Assembly (NCBI GenBank): GCA_948437815.1
Contig: CAOJKG010000006.1
Location: forward strand, 1 to 21,722
DNA length: 21,722 nucleotides
Source of the DNA: an uncultured Mycoplasmatota bacterium
GTDB lineage: Bacteria; Bacillota_I; Bacilli_A; RF39; UBA660
Direction of reading: 5' to 3'
Both the position numbers and the translations under genes were made by a program. A model generated the notes under the pieces. That model saw nothing but the letters and a program-made list of their open reading frames with translations. It searched no databases and was not told where the DNA came from. This document shows positions 15,900 through 21,722 of the stretch, piece by piece. Position 1 is the first letter of the stretch; each line of letters starts with the position of its first letter.

Positions 15900-15938
15900 T
15901 TTTATTCCTCTTTTCTGTATTTTATTATAACATATTTA

Positions 15939-16871
15939 TTAATATTCTTTTAGTATTTTTAAATAGTTCTTTAATTCATTATTAGGATTTATTTCTAAGC
16001 AATAGTTTATTCTTCCTATAATACTATTTAAACATTTCTCTTTATCTTTTTTTAGATGTTTACAATGACTGTCTAGTCCATATTTTTTTATATAATACAT
16101 CTCTTGTCTTATTTTTCTTTTGTATTCTTTCGTTATATTTATTTTTTTATTTACTACAACACCTGTTACTAATTGTCTATTATTATTTCTAATAACTTTT
16201 GTTTTTTTCTCATTTAAATTATATCCCATTTCCTCTAAAAAAACTTCAACTTTATTCTTAAGCTTTTTGACATTAAAATCACCTGAAAATGTTAAATCAT
16301 CACAATATCTTGTGTAACTTATTTTTCTGTCTTCACAATATTTTCCTATATATTCATCAAAATTCTTTAATGCTAAATTTGATAAATAAGGACTGGTTGG
16401 AGCTCCTTGTGGTAAATAATCATAATATGTACATAGCTTAACTAATAATACTTTTACTTCTTTAGGGAATATACTATTTGGTAAGGAATTATAAATACTC
16501 TCAAATGTAATGTTAGTAAAAAAATCTTTTATGTCTAATTTTAAAATAACTTTTTTATCTATATGAGGATATGCATTGTCTACTAGTTTTTTATTTGGTA
16601 TGTATGCGCATGCATATTTAGATGTTTTTAAACCATATAAAACATTATTTAATATATTCTTTTGAATACTTTTTAAGATTGGTTTTGGTACTAATAACTC
16701 TCTTTTAGTCCCATCTTTTTTATTTATATATTTGGAAGTATAAAACTTTTCAGGTTTATTACTTATAGTGTATAAAATATTTAATTTTTCTTTATCATTA
16801 AACTCAGTTTTTACTAGGTCTAATGATAAAATAAATTCCTTAATTTGTTCTTTAGTTAAATACTTCCACAT
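15939..16871 (-). CDS. Retron reverse transcriptase
   Basis: The 310-residue protein is a stand-alone retron-type reverse transcriptase. It has the retron-specific NAYPH (NAxxH, residues 99-103), catalytic KLDIKDFF (Asp113), PQGAPTSPYLSNL (residues 154-166), the YCDD active site (189-192) and the C-terminal VTG motif (235-237) that recognises the msr RNA. There is no maturase domain, so it is not a group II intron protein, and the QGxxxSP and VTG motifs exclude a diversity-generating retroelement. It makes a hybrid RNA-DNA molecule (msDNA) from the RNA encoded just upstream at 16887-17063; retrons act in anti-phage defence. The ATG at 16871 is chosen over the GTG at 16880 because that GTG is part of the AAAGGTG ribosome binding site. 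No fused effector domain is present. Confidence 0.95.
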   Translation of the reverse strand: MWKYLTKEQIKEFILSLDLVKTEFNDKEKLNILYTISNKPEKFYTSKYINKKDGTKRELLVPKPILKSIQKNILNNVLYGLKTSKYACAYIPNKKLVDNAYPHIDKKVILKLDIKDFFTNITFESIYNSLPNSIFPKEVKVLLVKLCTYYDYLPQGAPTSPYLSNLALKNFDEYIGKYCEDRKISYTRYCDDLTFSGDFNVKKLKNKVEVFLEEMGYNLNEKKTKVIRNNNRQLVTGVVVNKKINITKEYKRKIRQEMYYIKKYGLDSHCKHLKKDKEKCLNSIIGRINYCLEINPNNELKNYLKILKEY

Positions 16872-16886
16872 TAAAATCACCTTTAA

Positions 16887-17063
16887 AAAGCAGTACTTTA
16901 AAATTATCTTATATAGATATCATGGACAAAAGTATAATGAAATTATACCTTAGCCTTTAGGCGGGTCCTTGCTAGCTATATTAGTAAATGAGTTATATAA
17001 AAATTTTCGAATAAGCGACTCGCTTTTCTATCTGCTATTTCAAACAGAAACCTCTACTGCTTT
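16887..17063 (-). ncRNA. Retron msr-msd RNA
   Basis: On the minus strand, directly upstream of the reverse transcriptase, a 177-nt unit has the full retron layout. The 5' end AAAGCAGTA (17063-17055, a1) pairs perfectly with TACTGCTTT (16895-16887, a2). The first base after a1 is a G (17054), a candidate priming guanosine. Two msr hairpins follow: TCTG/CAGA at 17048-17031 and AAGCG-AGT-CGCTT at 17025-17013. The msd is a long imperfect stem: 16981-16965 (ATATAGCTAGCAAGGAC) pairs at 14 of 17 positions with 16927-16911. Its tip holds a GCCT/AGGC hairpin (16962-16953) and a 7- to 10-bp hairpin around GTATAAT-TTC-ATTATAC (16951-16929). Transcription should start at about 17063. Exact priming base and msDNA ends are inferred. 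Confidence 0.85.
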
Positions 17064-17069
17064 ATTCGT

Positions 17070-17078
17070 ATTATAACA
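17070..17078 (-). promoter_or_regulatory. Extended -10 promoter of the retron RNA
   Basis: TGT-TATAAT (17078-17070, minus strand) is a perfect extended -10; the -35 region is poor. The start of transcription falls at the first base of a1. Confidence 0.75.
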
Positions 17079-17089
17079 GATATAATATT

Positions 17090-17140
17090 AAAATGCACTA
17101 ATTATTTTTTTATTATGTCGAAATCTGTCGAACGCATTTT
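17090..17140. promoter_or_regulatory. Divergent control region with two in-phase TGTCGAA repeats inside an inverted repeat
   Basis: TGTCGAA occurs at 17116-17122 and again at 17126-17132, exactly 10 bp start to start. AAAATGC (17090-17096) and GCATTTT (17134-17140) are perfect inverted copies flanking them. The block lies between the retron promoter (minus) and the peptide promoter (plus), so a protein bound here could control both. Confidence 0.55.
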
Positions 17141-17141
17141 C

Positions 17142-17170
17142 TTGCTATTTACTATACAATAATTTAGAAT
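17142..17170 (+). promoter_or_regulatory. Promoter of the 27-codon peptide gene
   Basis: TTGCTA (17142-17147) and TAGAAT (17165-17170) are 17 nt apart. Transcription should start near 17177, giving a leader of about 92 nt. Confidence 0.65.
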
Positions 17171-17174
17171 AATA

Positions 17175-17258
17175 CCTTGGGCGTTAGAGCTAATGTCTGC
17201 CTTTTTTCATTCACTATCCTACTCTCTTTTATCCCAAGGGGTTTTGGAATAGTTAGGA
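17175..17258 (+). promoter_or_regulatory. Structured leader that can sequester the ribosome binding site
   Basis: CCTTGGG (17175-17181) pairs perfectly with CCCAAGG (17233-17239), and TCCTA (17217-17221) pairs with TAGGA (17254-17258), which contains most of the AGGAG site; CAC/GTG can extend this across a 2-nt bulge. The two stems cross, so they are alternatives or a pseudoknot. GCGTTAG (17181-17187) can instead pair with CTAACGC (17368-17374) near the mRNA 3' end. This matches translation-inhibited type I toxin mRNAs in principle. Confidence 0.5.
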
Positions 17259-17341
17259 GTGTGATTAGATGAAGGTTCAAATAAGGGTAAGCTTATTTAG
17301 AATAATAAAAACGACATTAACTATTACAGTCAATGTCTACC
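17192..17341 (+). repeat. Direct repeats DRa/DRb in the peptide mRNA
   Basis: AATGTCTGCC (17192-17201, leader) and AATGTCTACC (17332-17341, end of the coding frame) match at 9 of 10 positions. The antisense RNA contains GGTAGACATT, which pairs fully with the second and, through one G-U pair, with the first. This is the dispersed-repeat logic of the Fst/par antitoxin. A separate 13-bp direct repeat, ATTTAGAATAATA, is at 17162-17174 and 17295-17307. Confidence 0.6.
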
Positions 17342-17352
17342 ATAAAAAGTAG
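17269..17352 (+). CDS. 27-aa basic peptide, candidate type I toxin
   Basis: A short frame of 27 codons follows AGGAG with 9-nt spacing. The peptide begins MKVQIRVSLFRIIK and ends TLTITVNVYHKK. It has three... basic clusters at both ends, no acidic residue and alternating hydrophobic residues in the middle, so it is strongly cationic and amphipathic. I do not recognise a family; it is not Fst, TxpA, Ldr or AapA by sequence. Support for it being real comes from context: its own 17-nt-spaced promoter, a structured leader with a sequestered ribosome binding site, and a convergent antisense RNA with promoter and terminator. It lies between the retron RNA and the AbgT-type gene. If real it could be a membrane-active toxin, possibly tied to the retron. 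Coding capacity alone is weak evidence at this length. Confidence 0.5.
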   Translation: MKVQIRVSLFRIIKTTLTITVNVYHKK

Positions 17353-17380
17353 ATATTAGATTGCATCCTAACGCTCTACT
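17303..17380 (-). ncRNA. Candidate antisense antitoxin RNA (about 75 nt)
   Basis: A promoter at 17415-17387 (minus strand) should start an RNA near 17380. The RNA would end at an intrinsic terminator: GACATTGACT pairs with AGTTAATGTC (17337-17313, ten pairs with one G-U, loop GTAAT), followed by GTTTTTATTATT. A short hairpin TCTAC/GTAGA lies just upstream of this. The RNA is antisense to the second half of the peptide frame and the mRNA 3' region, and pairs in addition with the leader repeat at 17192-17201. Confidence 0.55.
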
Positions 17381-17386
17381 AATTTA

Positions 17387-17415
17387 ATATTAACATATTT
17401 TTTAAATAATTACAA
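17387..17415 (-). promoter_or_regulatory. Promoter of the antisense RNA
   Basis: On the minus strand TTGTAA (17415-17410) and TAATAT (17392-17387) are 17 nt apart, immediately after the stop of the AbgT-type gene. Confidence 0.55.
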
Positions 17416-17416
17416 C

Positions 17417-18964
17417 CTAGATAGTTGTTACGCCATTAATTCCAATTGGTAAACCTATTATAAACCATACTATTAATAAAGCTAGTAATATTATACCTAC
17501 TAACATAGTATATGGCATTTGATATCTTAATGTTTTAAATAGATTAATTGGCTTGGAACTTTGATTGTATTTTTCTAAATAAGCAAGATATATACAATAA
17601 TAAGCCATTAATGGTGTTATTCCCATTGTTACTGATTCACCAAATCTAAATATTGTTTGACTAAATTCTGGAGATATACCAATATTCATAAGAGTTGGTA
17701 CAGCTATACCTGCCATTATAGACCATTTAAAGCTTGAGTTTGGTAAGAATAAAGTTGAAATCGCAGTTATAATAAATAATATTACTATTAACGGAAAAGC
17801 TCCTAGGCCTTCTATTGTTAATATATTTACTAAAGCCGCAGTTATAACTTCACCTATACCAGTTTTCTTAAATATGCTTATAAATGTTGAGGCTAAAAAT
17901 ATTAATACTAATGTCTTTCCGATTCCATCTAAACTATGACCTAAGTCGTCACAGAAATCTTTATTGTTTCTAATAGTCTTAGCTCCAATACCATAGAAGA
18001 AACCTAATATGATAAACAACATTGTTACTACAAAGACAAATCCATGACTGAAAAATGATGTTGGACTAAATAATTTGTCAATATAGAATAACTTGGTATT
18101 ATCCAGCAATGCTCCTGATAAAGGTAAACCTGGAATAATACAATAAATAAATATTAATAAATATACTAAACCTGCTAGTCCTGCTAAAACTAATCCTTTT
18201 AGCTCTTTTTTATTTATTGTTAAATCTTCTTCTAAAGAACTTTCGGGAAATTCATACTTTGGTAATCTAGGAACTATAAAGTTTTCGGTAACGGATGTTA
18301 TGACAAAAGCTAATATGATTATAGCTACTAACATAATAAATATAAAAGCTGTTGTTCCAAGAGCATAACTAGAATTTATCATATGTGAACCTAATAATGT
18401 ATTTATTAAAAGCTCAGAATCTGTTGCAGTAAATAATACACTTAATCCTGTACCAGCACTAAGAGCTGCAAAAGATGATATAATTCCTATATAGGGATTA
18501 CGTCTTCCATATTCAAATATCAATGCACTTAGTGGTATCATAATAACATATGGTAAATTGCCCATAATACTTGATAATAAACATATAAGAACTAATACAA
18601 AAGTTACATTTTTCTTTTTAGCTTTTTTAGTTAATAATGTTATTGCTGTTTTTAAGAATCCACTTTTTTCCATTACACCTATACCAATTAATATGATTAT
18701 TAGACTTGATAAGGGAGTAAATGATATAAAGTTTGATACTGTATTGGTAAATATATATTTTAAACCACTTAAACTAAATAAAGATTCGACTGATACTAAC
18801 CCTTGGGTATACTCTATATTAACATCACTTGCTATTTTGTTATAAGTTACGTGTGTTCCTAAAAGGTGCAAAAAACCACTTAAAACAATGGTTGCTACTA
18901 TTAAAATTAGTAATGTCATTATAGGATCTAAGGTTATTCTATCTTTAATTGACCTCTTTTTCAT
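17417..18964 (-). CDS. AbgT-family transporter (p-aminobenzoyl-glutamate type)
   Basis: The 515-residue integral membrane protein has about twelve hydrophobic segments and the AbgT/YdaH/MtrF family motifs: ISFTPLSSLIIILIGIGVMEKSG, LSAGTGLSVLFTATDSEL, then near the C-terminus FLPNSSFKWSIMAGIAVPTLMNIGISPEF and FRFGESVTMGITPLMAYY. Family members were described as importers of p-aminobenzoyl-glutamate, and some as exporters of sulfonamides or p-aminobenzoate; direction and substrate here are unknown. A full AGGAGG site precedes the ATG. Its start overlaps the end of the DUF951 gene by 20 nt, implying translational coupling, which is an unusual partner for that core gene. Its stop is followed directly by the antisense RNA promoter. 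Confidence 0.9.
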   Translation of the reverse strand: MKKRSIKDRITLDPIMTLLILIVATIVLSGFLHLLGTHVTYNKIASDVNIEYTQGLVSVESLFSLSGLKYIFTNTVSNFISFTPLSSLIIILIGIGVMEKSGFLKTAITLLTKKAKKKNVTFVLVLICLLSSIMGNLPYVIMIPLSALIFEYGRRNPYIGIISSFAALSAGTGLSVLFTATDSELLINTLLGSHMINSSYALGTTAFIFIMLVAIIILAFVITSVTENFIVPRLPKYEFPESSLEEDLTINKKELKGLVLAGLAGLVYLLIFIYCIIPGLPLSGALLDNTKLFYIDKLFSPTSFFSHGFVFVVTMLFIILGFFYGIGAKTIRNNKDFCDDLGHSLDGIGKTLVLIFLASTFISIFKKTGIGEVITAALVNILTIEGLGAFPLIVILFIITAISTLFLPNSSFKWSIMAGIAVPTLMNIGISPEFSQTIFRFGESVTMGITPLMAYYCIYLAYLEKYNQSSKPINLFKTLRYQMPYTMLVGIILLALLIVWFIIGLPIGINGVTTI

Positions 18965-19151
18965 TCTTTCCTCCTATTACTTTTTTTAACTTTTTTGTAA
19001 ATTCTAAACGGTCAAGCATTACTTCCCGTCCACAATTTATACACTTTATTTTGATATCTACTCCCATTCTTGTTATTTGCCACTCATTTGTGCCACAAGC
19101 ATGGGGTTTCTTCATTATTACTTTATCATTTAAATTAAATGTCCCCGCCAT
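18945..19151 (-). CDS. DUF951 family protein
   Basis: The 68-residue protein has the DUF951 pattern: LNDKVIMKKPHACGTNEWQITRMGVDIKIKCINCGREVMLDR. The His-x-Cys and CxxC pairs suggest metal binding. Function is unknown, though the gene is widely conserved in Firmicutes next to mscS and ychF. The ATG at 19151 is chosen because GAGG lies 6 nt upstream and the family begins here; a longer in-frame start at 19199 would add 16 unrelated residues from within mscS. It overlaps mscS by 17 nt at its start and the AbgT-type gene by 20 nt at its end, so translation of all three is probably coupled. Confidence 0.92.
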   Translation of the reverse strand: MAGTFNLNDKVIMKKPHACGTNEWQITRMGVDIKIKCINCGREVMLDRLEFTKKLKKVIGGKNEKEVN

Positions 19152-19959
19152 GATGTACCTCGATTTGATTATATGGAATCTTAATATTGTTTTTATCATA
19201 TGCTAATTTTATTCTTTTTAGCATTTCTCTTCTGATGTTATATCTTTTGTTTTGGTCACAATTAATCTTTACTAAGTATTTTATCGATGATGCGCCTAAA
19301 TCATTAATTCCTAAATATTCACTATCAGGGAGAATTAGTTTTTCTACTATTGCTTCATCTATAACTTTCATTAACACTTTTTCAATTTTACTTTCTTTTT
19401 CTTCATATGCTGTGTCTATTTCAAGATATAAATTGGCTTTCTTTTGGGATAAATTAACAATAGTATCAATGTTACGATTGGCTATAACCATTACTTCACC
19501 ACTGGCTTTTTTTATCTTTGTAACTCTTAAACCTAATTCAATTACTTCACCAGTAAAATCATTATATGTAACTGTATCTCCTACAGCTAAATAGTTTTCT
19601 AATATTAATGATATACCACTTATAAAGTCTTTCAATGTATCTTGTAATGCTAAACCTAATACCGCTCCCGCTACTCCAATACTAGCTATTAAACTTTTAG
19701 TGTTAACTCCATAAAAATCTAATATTATTAAACCTGCAATAATATATATTATATATTTAAATATACTTCCTATTAGCTCAATTATAGTCTTTCTTCTTTT
19801 AGCTTCATAATCGGTCTTGCCTTTAATTAATATTTTAGAAACTACATTTTTAAATACTTTAACTAAAATTATAGCAATAATAATAGTTAGTAATGTTCCT
19901 AATACTTTCTTGGTTAAAACGAAATCTAAAATATTTTCAATAAATGTTTTAAAATTCAT
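19135..19959 (-). CDS. Small-conductance mechanosensitive channel, MscS family
   Basis: The 274-residue protein has three N-terminal membrane segments, the pore helix and hinge GVAGAVLGLALQDTLKDFISGISLILENYLAVGDTV, the following beta domain with the VTYNDFTGEVIELGLRVTKI motif, and a mixed C-terminal domain. It releases solutes under hypo-osmotic shock. The ATG lies two bases after the parB stop and its ribosome binding site (AAGGTGATT) is inside the end of parB, so it is coupled to parAB. This position is standard in Firmicutes. Confidence 0.93.
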   Translation of the reverse strand: MNFKTFIENILDFVLTKKVLGTLLTIIIAIILVKVFKNVVSKILIKGKTDYEAKRRKTIIELIGSIFKYIIYIIAGLIILDFYGVNTKSLIASIGVAGAVLGLALQDTLKDFISGISLILENYLAVGDTVTYNDFTGEVIELGLRVTKIKKASGEVMVIANRNIDTIVNLSQKKANLYLEIDTAYEEKESKIEKVLMKVIDEAIVEKLILPDSEYLGINDLGASSIKYLVKINCDQNKRYNIRREMLKRIKLAYDKNNIKIPYNQIEVHHGGDI

Positions 19960-19961
19960 TT

Positions 19962-20858
19962 TTAATCACCTTCAATGTTTATATTTAATTCTTCTAATAT
20001 ACGAGTTAATTCCTCGTCATCTTTGTATGGTATCTCTATTTTTTTATTGTTAATCTTTACTTTAACACCTAGTCTTTCACGACATAGATTTTCATAAATA
20101 CTAAACTTTATATCAAATGTTGGGGCTCTATTTATGTTGTGCTTTTTAGGTATGTTTTCAGCATTAATTAATTTTTCGGTATCCCTTACACTTAAGCCTT
20201 CTCTTACTATTTTATATGCTAATTCATTAATCTTGTTTTCATCTTCTAGTTTACTTAATGCCCTAGCATGACCCATTGATAACTCTTTTTTTTCAACTAA
20301 TTTAATAGTACTATCAGGTAAATTTAATAAACCTAACATATTGGTTATATAACTTCTACTTTTAGAAAACTTGTGCGCTAACTCTTCTTGAGTTATATTA
20401 TTTATCTTAATGATATTTTCATAAGCTTTGGCCTCTTCAATAGGATTTAAATTTTCTCTTTCAATGTTTTCTATAAGAGCAATCTCCATCATTTCGACAT
20501 CATTAAAATCTTTGATAATGGCTGGAATTGTTTTTAAACCTGCTAGTCTAGCTGCTCTTGTTCTTCTTTCTCCTGCAACTAACTCATATCCTTTAATACT
20601 TTTTTTAACTATTATAGGTTGAATAATTCCATGCTCTTTAATTGAATTTGCTAATTCTTCTAATGTATCATTATCAAACATGACACGAGGTTGATAAGGA
20701 TTGCTTCTTATTTCTTCTAAAGGTATTTCAGTTATACCTCCTGTTTGTTTACCCTCATCAACTATCTCAGTTTCAAACTTGTTGAAATTGATTACTTCAT
20801 TGGAAAATAATTGCTCTAATCCTTTTCCTAAAGCTTTTTTGCGATTAGTTTCCGTCAC
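19962..20858 (-). CDS. parB: Chromosome partitioning protein ParB (Spo0J)
   Basis: The 298-residue protein has the ParB layout: a short N-terminal basic segment (KKALGKGLEQLF), the CTP-binding ParB domain with EIRSNPYQPR and the GERRTRAARLAGL motif (about residues 115-128), a central HTH (ITQEELAHKFSKSRSYITNMLGLLNLP) that reads parS, and a C-terminal dimerisation region. It loads on parS and spreads as a CTP-dependent clamp, working with ParA and SMC in origin segregation. Its start overlaps parA by 14 nt. No parS-like 16-mer was seen in the window. Confidence 0.97.
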   Translation of the reverse strand: MTETNRKKALGKGLEQLFSNEVINFNKFETEIVDEGKQTGGITEIPLEEIRSNPYQPRVMFDNDTLEELANSIKEHGIIQPIIVKKSIKGYELVAGERRTRAARLAGLKTIPAIIKDFNDVEMMEIALIENIERENLNPIEEAKAYENIIKINNITQEELAHKFSKSRSYITNMLGLLNLPDSTIKLVEKKELSMGHARALSKLEDENKINELAYKIVREGLSVRDTEKLINAENIPKKHNINRAPTFDIKFSIYENLCRERLGVKVKINNKKIEIPYKDDEELTRILEELNINIEGD

Positions 20859-21630
20859 GTAATATCACTTCCTTTGCTAAATTGGCATATGCAATTGTGG
20901 CTTTACTTTTGGGGTCATATTCATTTATTGGCTTACCATGACTTGGCGCCTCTACTAATCTTACTAATCTTGGTATTATTGTGTTAAATACTTTATCTTT
21001 GAAATATTTTCTTACTTCTTCAATTACTTCTAACCCAATTATTGTTCTTCCATCTAACATAGTTAATAATACGCCCTCTATTCTAAGAGCTGGATTCATA
21101 CTTGATTGAACCATTATGATAGAATTTAATAATTGAGTAATTCCTTCTAATGCGAAAAATTCACATTGAACTGGAATAATTACCGAATCGCTTGCGACTA
21201 AAGCATTCATTGTTGCTAGACCTAAAGCTGGTTGACAATCAATTATAATATAGTCATAGGTTTCTTTTACTTCTTCTATGGCAATTCTTAACTGCTCATT
21301 TTGATGGAATTCTGGATCTTCTAACATCTTTTTTACGAATTCAACATCTACACCGGCAAGATTGATAGTTGATGGTAATATAGATAAATTCTTAAATTTA
21401 GTCTTTTTTATTGCCTCTTTAATACTACAAACTCCTGCCATTACTTCATATACATCATGGGAATAATCTCCATTTGATAATCCTAGTCCTGTTGTTGCAT
21501 TCCTTTGAGGGTCTAAATCTATTAATAATGTCTTTTTTCCTTCTACTCCCAAGGCTGCAGCTAAATTGATACTGGTTGTAGTTTTTCCTACTCCACCTTT
21601 TTGATTAACTAATGATATTACTTTTGCCAT
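20845..21630 (-). CDS. parA: Chromosome partitioning ATPase ParA (Soj)
   Basis: The 261-residue protein is a full-length ParA with the deviant Walker A motif NQKGGVGKTTTSINLA at residues 9-24, Walker A' LLIDLDPQRNATTGLG and Walker B YDYIIIDCQPALGLAT. It drives origin segregation and in bacilli regulates DnaA. The ribosome binding site is AGAGGTG, 8 nt before the ATG. It is the first gene of the coupled run parA-parB-mscS-DUF951-abgT-like. Confidence 0.97.
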   Translation of the reverse strand: MAKVISLVNQKGGVGKTTTSINLAAALGVEGKKTLLIDLDPQRNATTGLGLSNGDYSHDVYEVMAGVCSIKEAIKKTKFKNLSILPSTINLAGVDVEFVKKMLEDPEFHQNEQLRIAIEEVKETYDYIIIDCQPALGLATMNALVASDSVIIPVQCEFFALEGITQLLNSIIMVQSSMNPALRIEGVLLTMLDGRTIIGLEVIEEVRKYFKDKVFNTIIPRLVRLVEAPSHGKPINEYDPKSKATIAYANLAKEVILRDGN

Positions 21631-21671
21631 AATGCTACACCTCTTTATATTATAATTAGATAACTAGAATT

Positions 21672-21700
21672 ATTTTATCATATAATTCTCTTTTTGTCTT
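21672..21700 (-). promoter_or_regulatory. Probable promoter of the parA operon
   Basis: On the minus strand AAGACA (21700-21695) and TAAAAT (21677-21672) are 17 nt apart, with TGA before the -10. A second TATAAT lies closer to the ribosome binding site. Confidence 0.5.
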
Positions 21701-21722
21701 TAATTTTAGATAATTATTTTTA

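Noticed and set aside
15939..16871. Group II intron maturase or diversity-generating reverse transcriptase.
   Set aside because: There is no maturase X or endonuclease domain and no intron domain V downstream. The retron NAxxH and VTG motifs are present, and no template/variable repeat pair was seen.
16768..16953. A 61-codon plus-strand open frame overlapping the retron RNA and the reverse transcriptase start.
   Set aside because: It is a shadow of the reverse transcriptase gene with AT-rich low-complexity content and no ribosome binding site.
17008..17068. CGAATA(A)AGC/GCTTATTCG stem followed by AAAATTTTT as a stand-alone small RNA with terminator.
   Set aside because: It overlaps a1 and would compete with the retron fold. 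It may be a transient alternative, but the a1/a2 and msd pairing explain more of the sequence.
17181..17374. GCGTTAG/CTAACGC (with the hairpins between) as the a1/a2 ends of the retron RNA.
   Set aside because: A longer, better placed pair (AAAGCAGTA/TACTGCTTT) encloses a full msr-msd fold directly before the reverse transcriptase and starts at a promoter. The 17181-17374 pairing is better explained as part of the peptide mRNA.
19962..21722. parS site near parAB.
   Set aside because: I looked for a 16-bp TGTTTCACGTGAAACA-like palindrome and saw none. Only a short TCACGT in the parB start region is present.
1..21722. CRISPR arrays, insertion sequences and rRNA genes.
   Set aside because: No regularly spaced repeats, transposase motifs or rRNA sequences were recognised.

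Overview
The window is strongly AT-rich chromosomal DNA from a Bacillota (Firmicutes) bacterium. It looks like an uncultured gut-type member of class Bacilli, or a Mollicutes/Erysipelotrichia-like relative. The grounds are the core order parA-parB-mscS-DUF951 with ychF nearby, which is typical of the region around oriC in Firmicutes, together with strong AGGAGG-type ribosome binding sites, extended -10 promoters, an NPxTG-type surface anchor and almost exclusive use of TAA/TAG stops. The exact taxon is inference.

Layout. 1-2410 (minus strand) holds three exported proteins: a fragment, a caspase-like clan CD peptidase and an unknown secreted protein. 2493-4286 holds two divergent HTH regulators: a membrane-anchored XRE protein, and a double-HTH gene broken by an in-frame TGA. 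Next come tRNA-Gly(UCC), an NPGTG-anchored surface protein, an SDR oxidoreductase and a queuosine-salvage glycosylase (DUF2419/Qng1), all on the minus strand. 7306-11831 (plus strand) holds a zinc-ribbon membrane protein, a MATE transporter fused to a cytidylate-kinase-like domain behind a leader terminator, a CmpB-like membrane protein and a family 2 glycosyltransferase. 11895-14084 is an accessory patch: two small XRE regulators, an unknown helical protein and a YhcG-type PD-(D/E)XK nuclease. 14095-21630 is the core minus-strand block: BI-1 family protein, ychF, an insert, an AbgT-type transporter, DUF951, mscS, parB and parA.

The most interesting part is the insert between the AbgT-type gene and ychF (about 15939-17415). 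It contains a retron: a 310-aa reverse transcriptase with the retron NAxxH, QGAPTSP, YCDD and VTG motifs. Directly upstream is a 177-nt msr-msd RNA whose 9-bp a1/a2 ends, msr hairpins and long msd stem can be read from the sequence. No ordinary effector gene accompanies it. Back to back with the retron RNA promoter is what looks like an undescribed type I toxin-antitoxin locus. It comprises a 27-codon basic peptide gene on the plus strand, with its own promoter, a strong and apparently sequestered ribosome binding site, and a convergent antisense RNA of about 75 nt. That RNA has its own promoter and terminator and can pair with two direct repeats in the toxin mRNA, as in the Fst/par system. 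The two units share a 66-bp divergent control region with two TGTCGAA repeats one helical turn apart. The retron and the peptide locus may be one defence module or two neighbours; the sequence alone does not decide.
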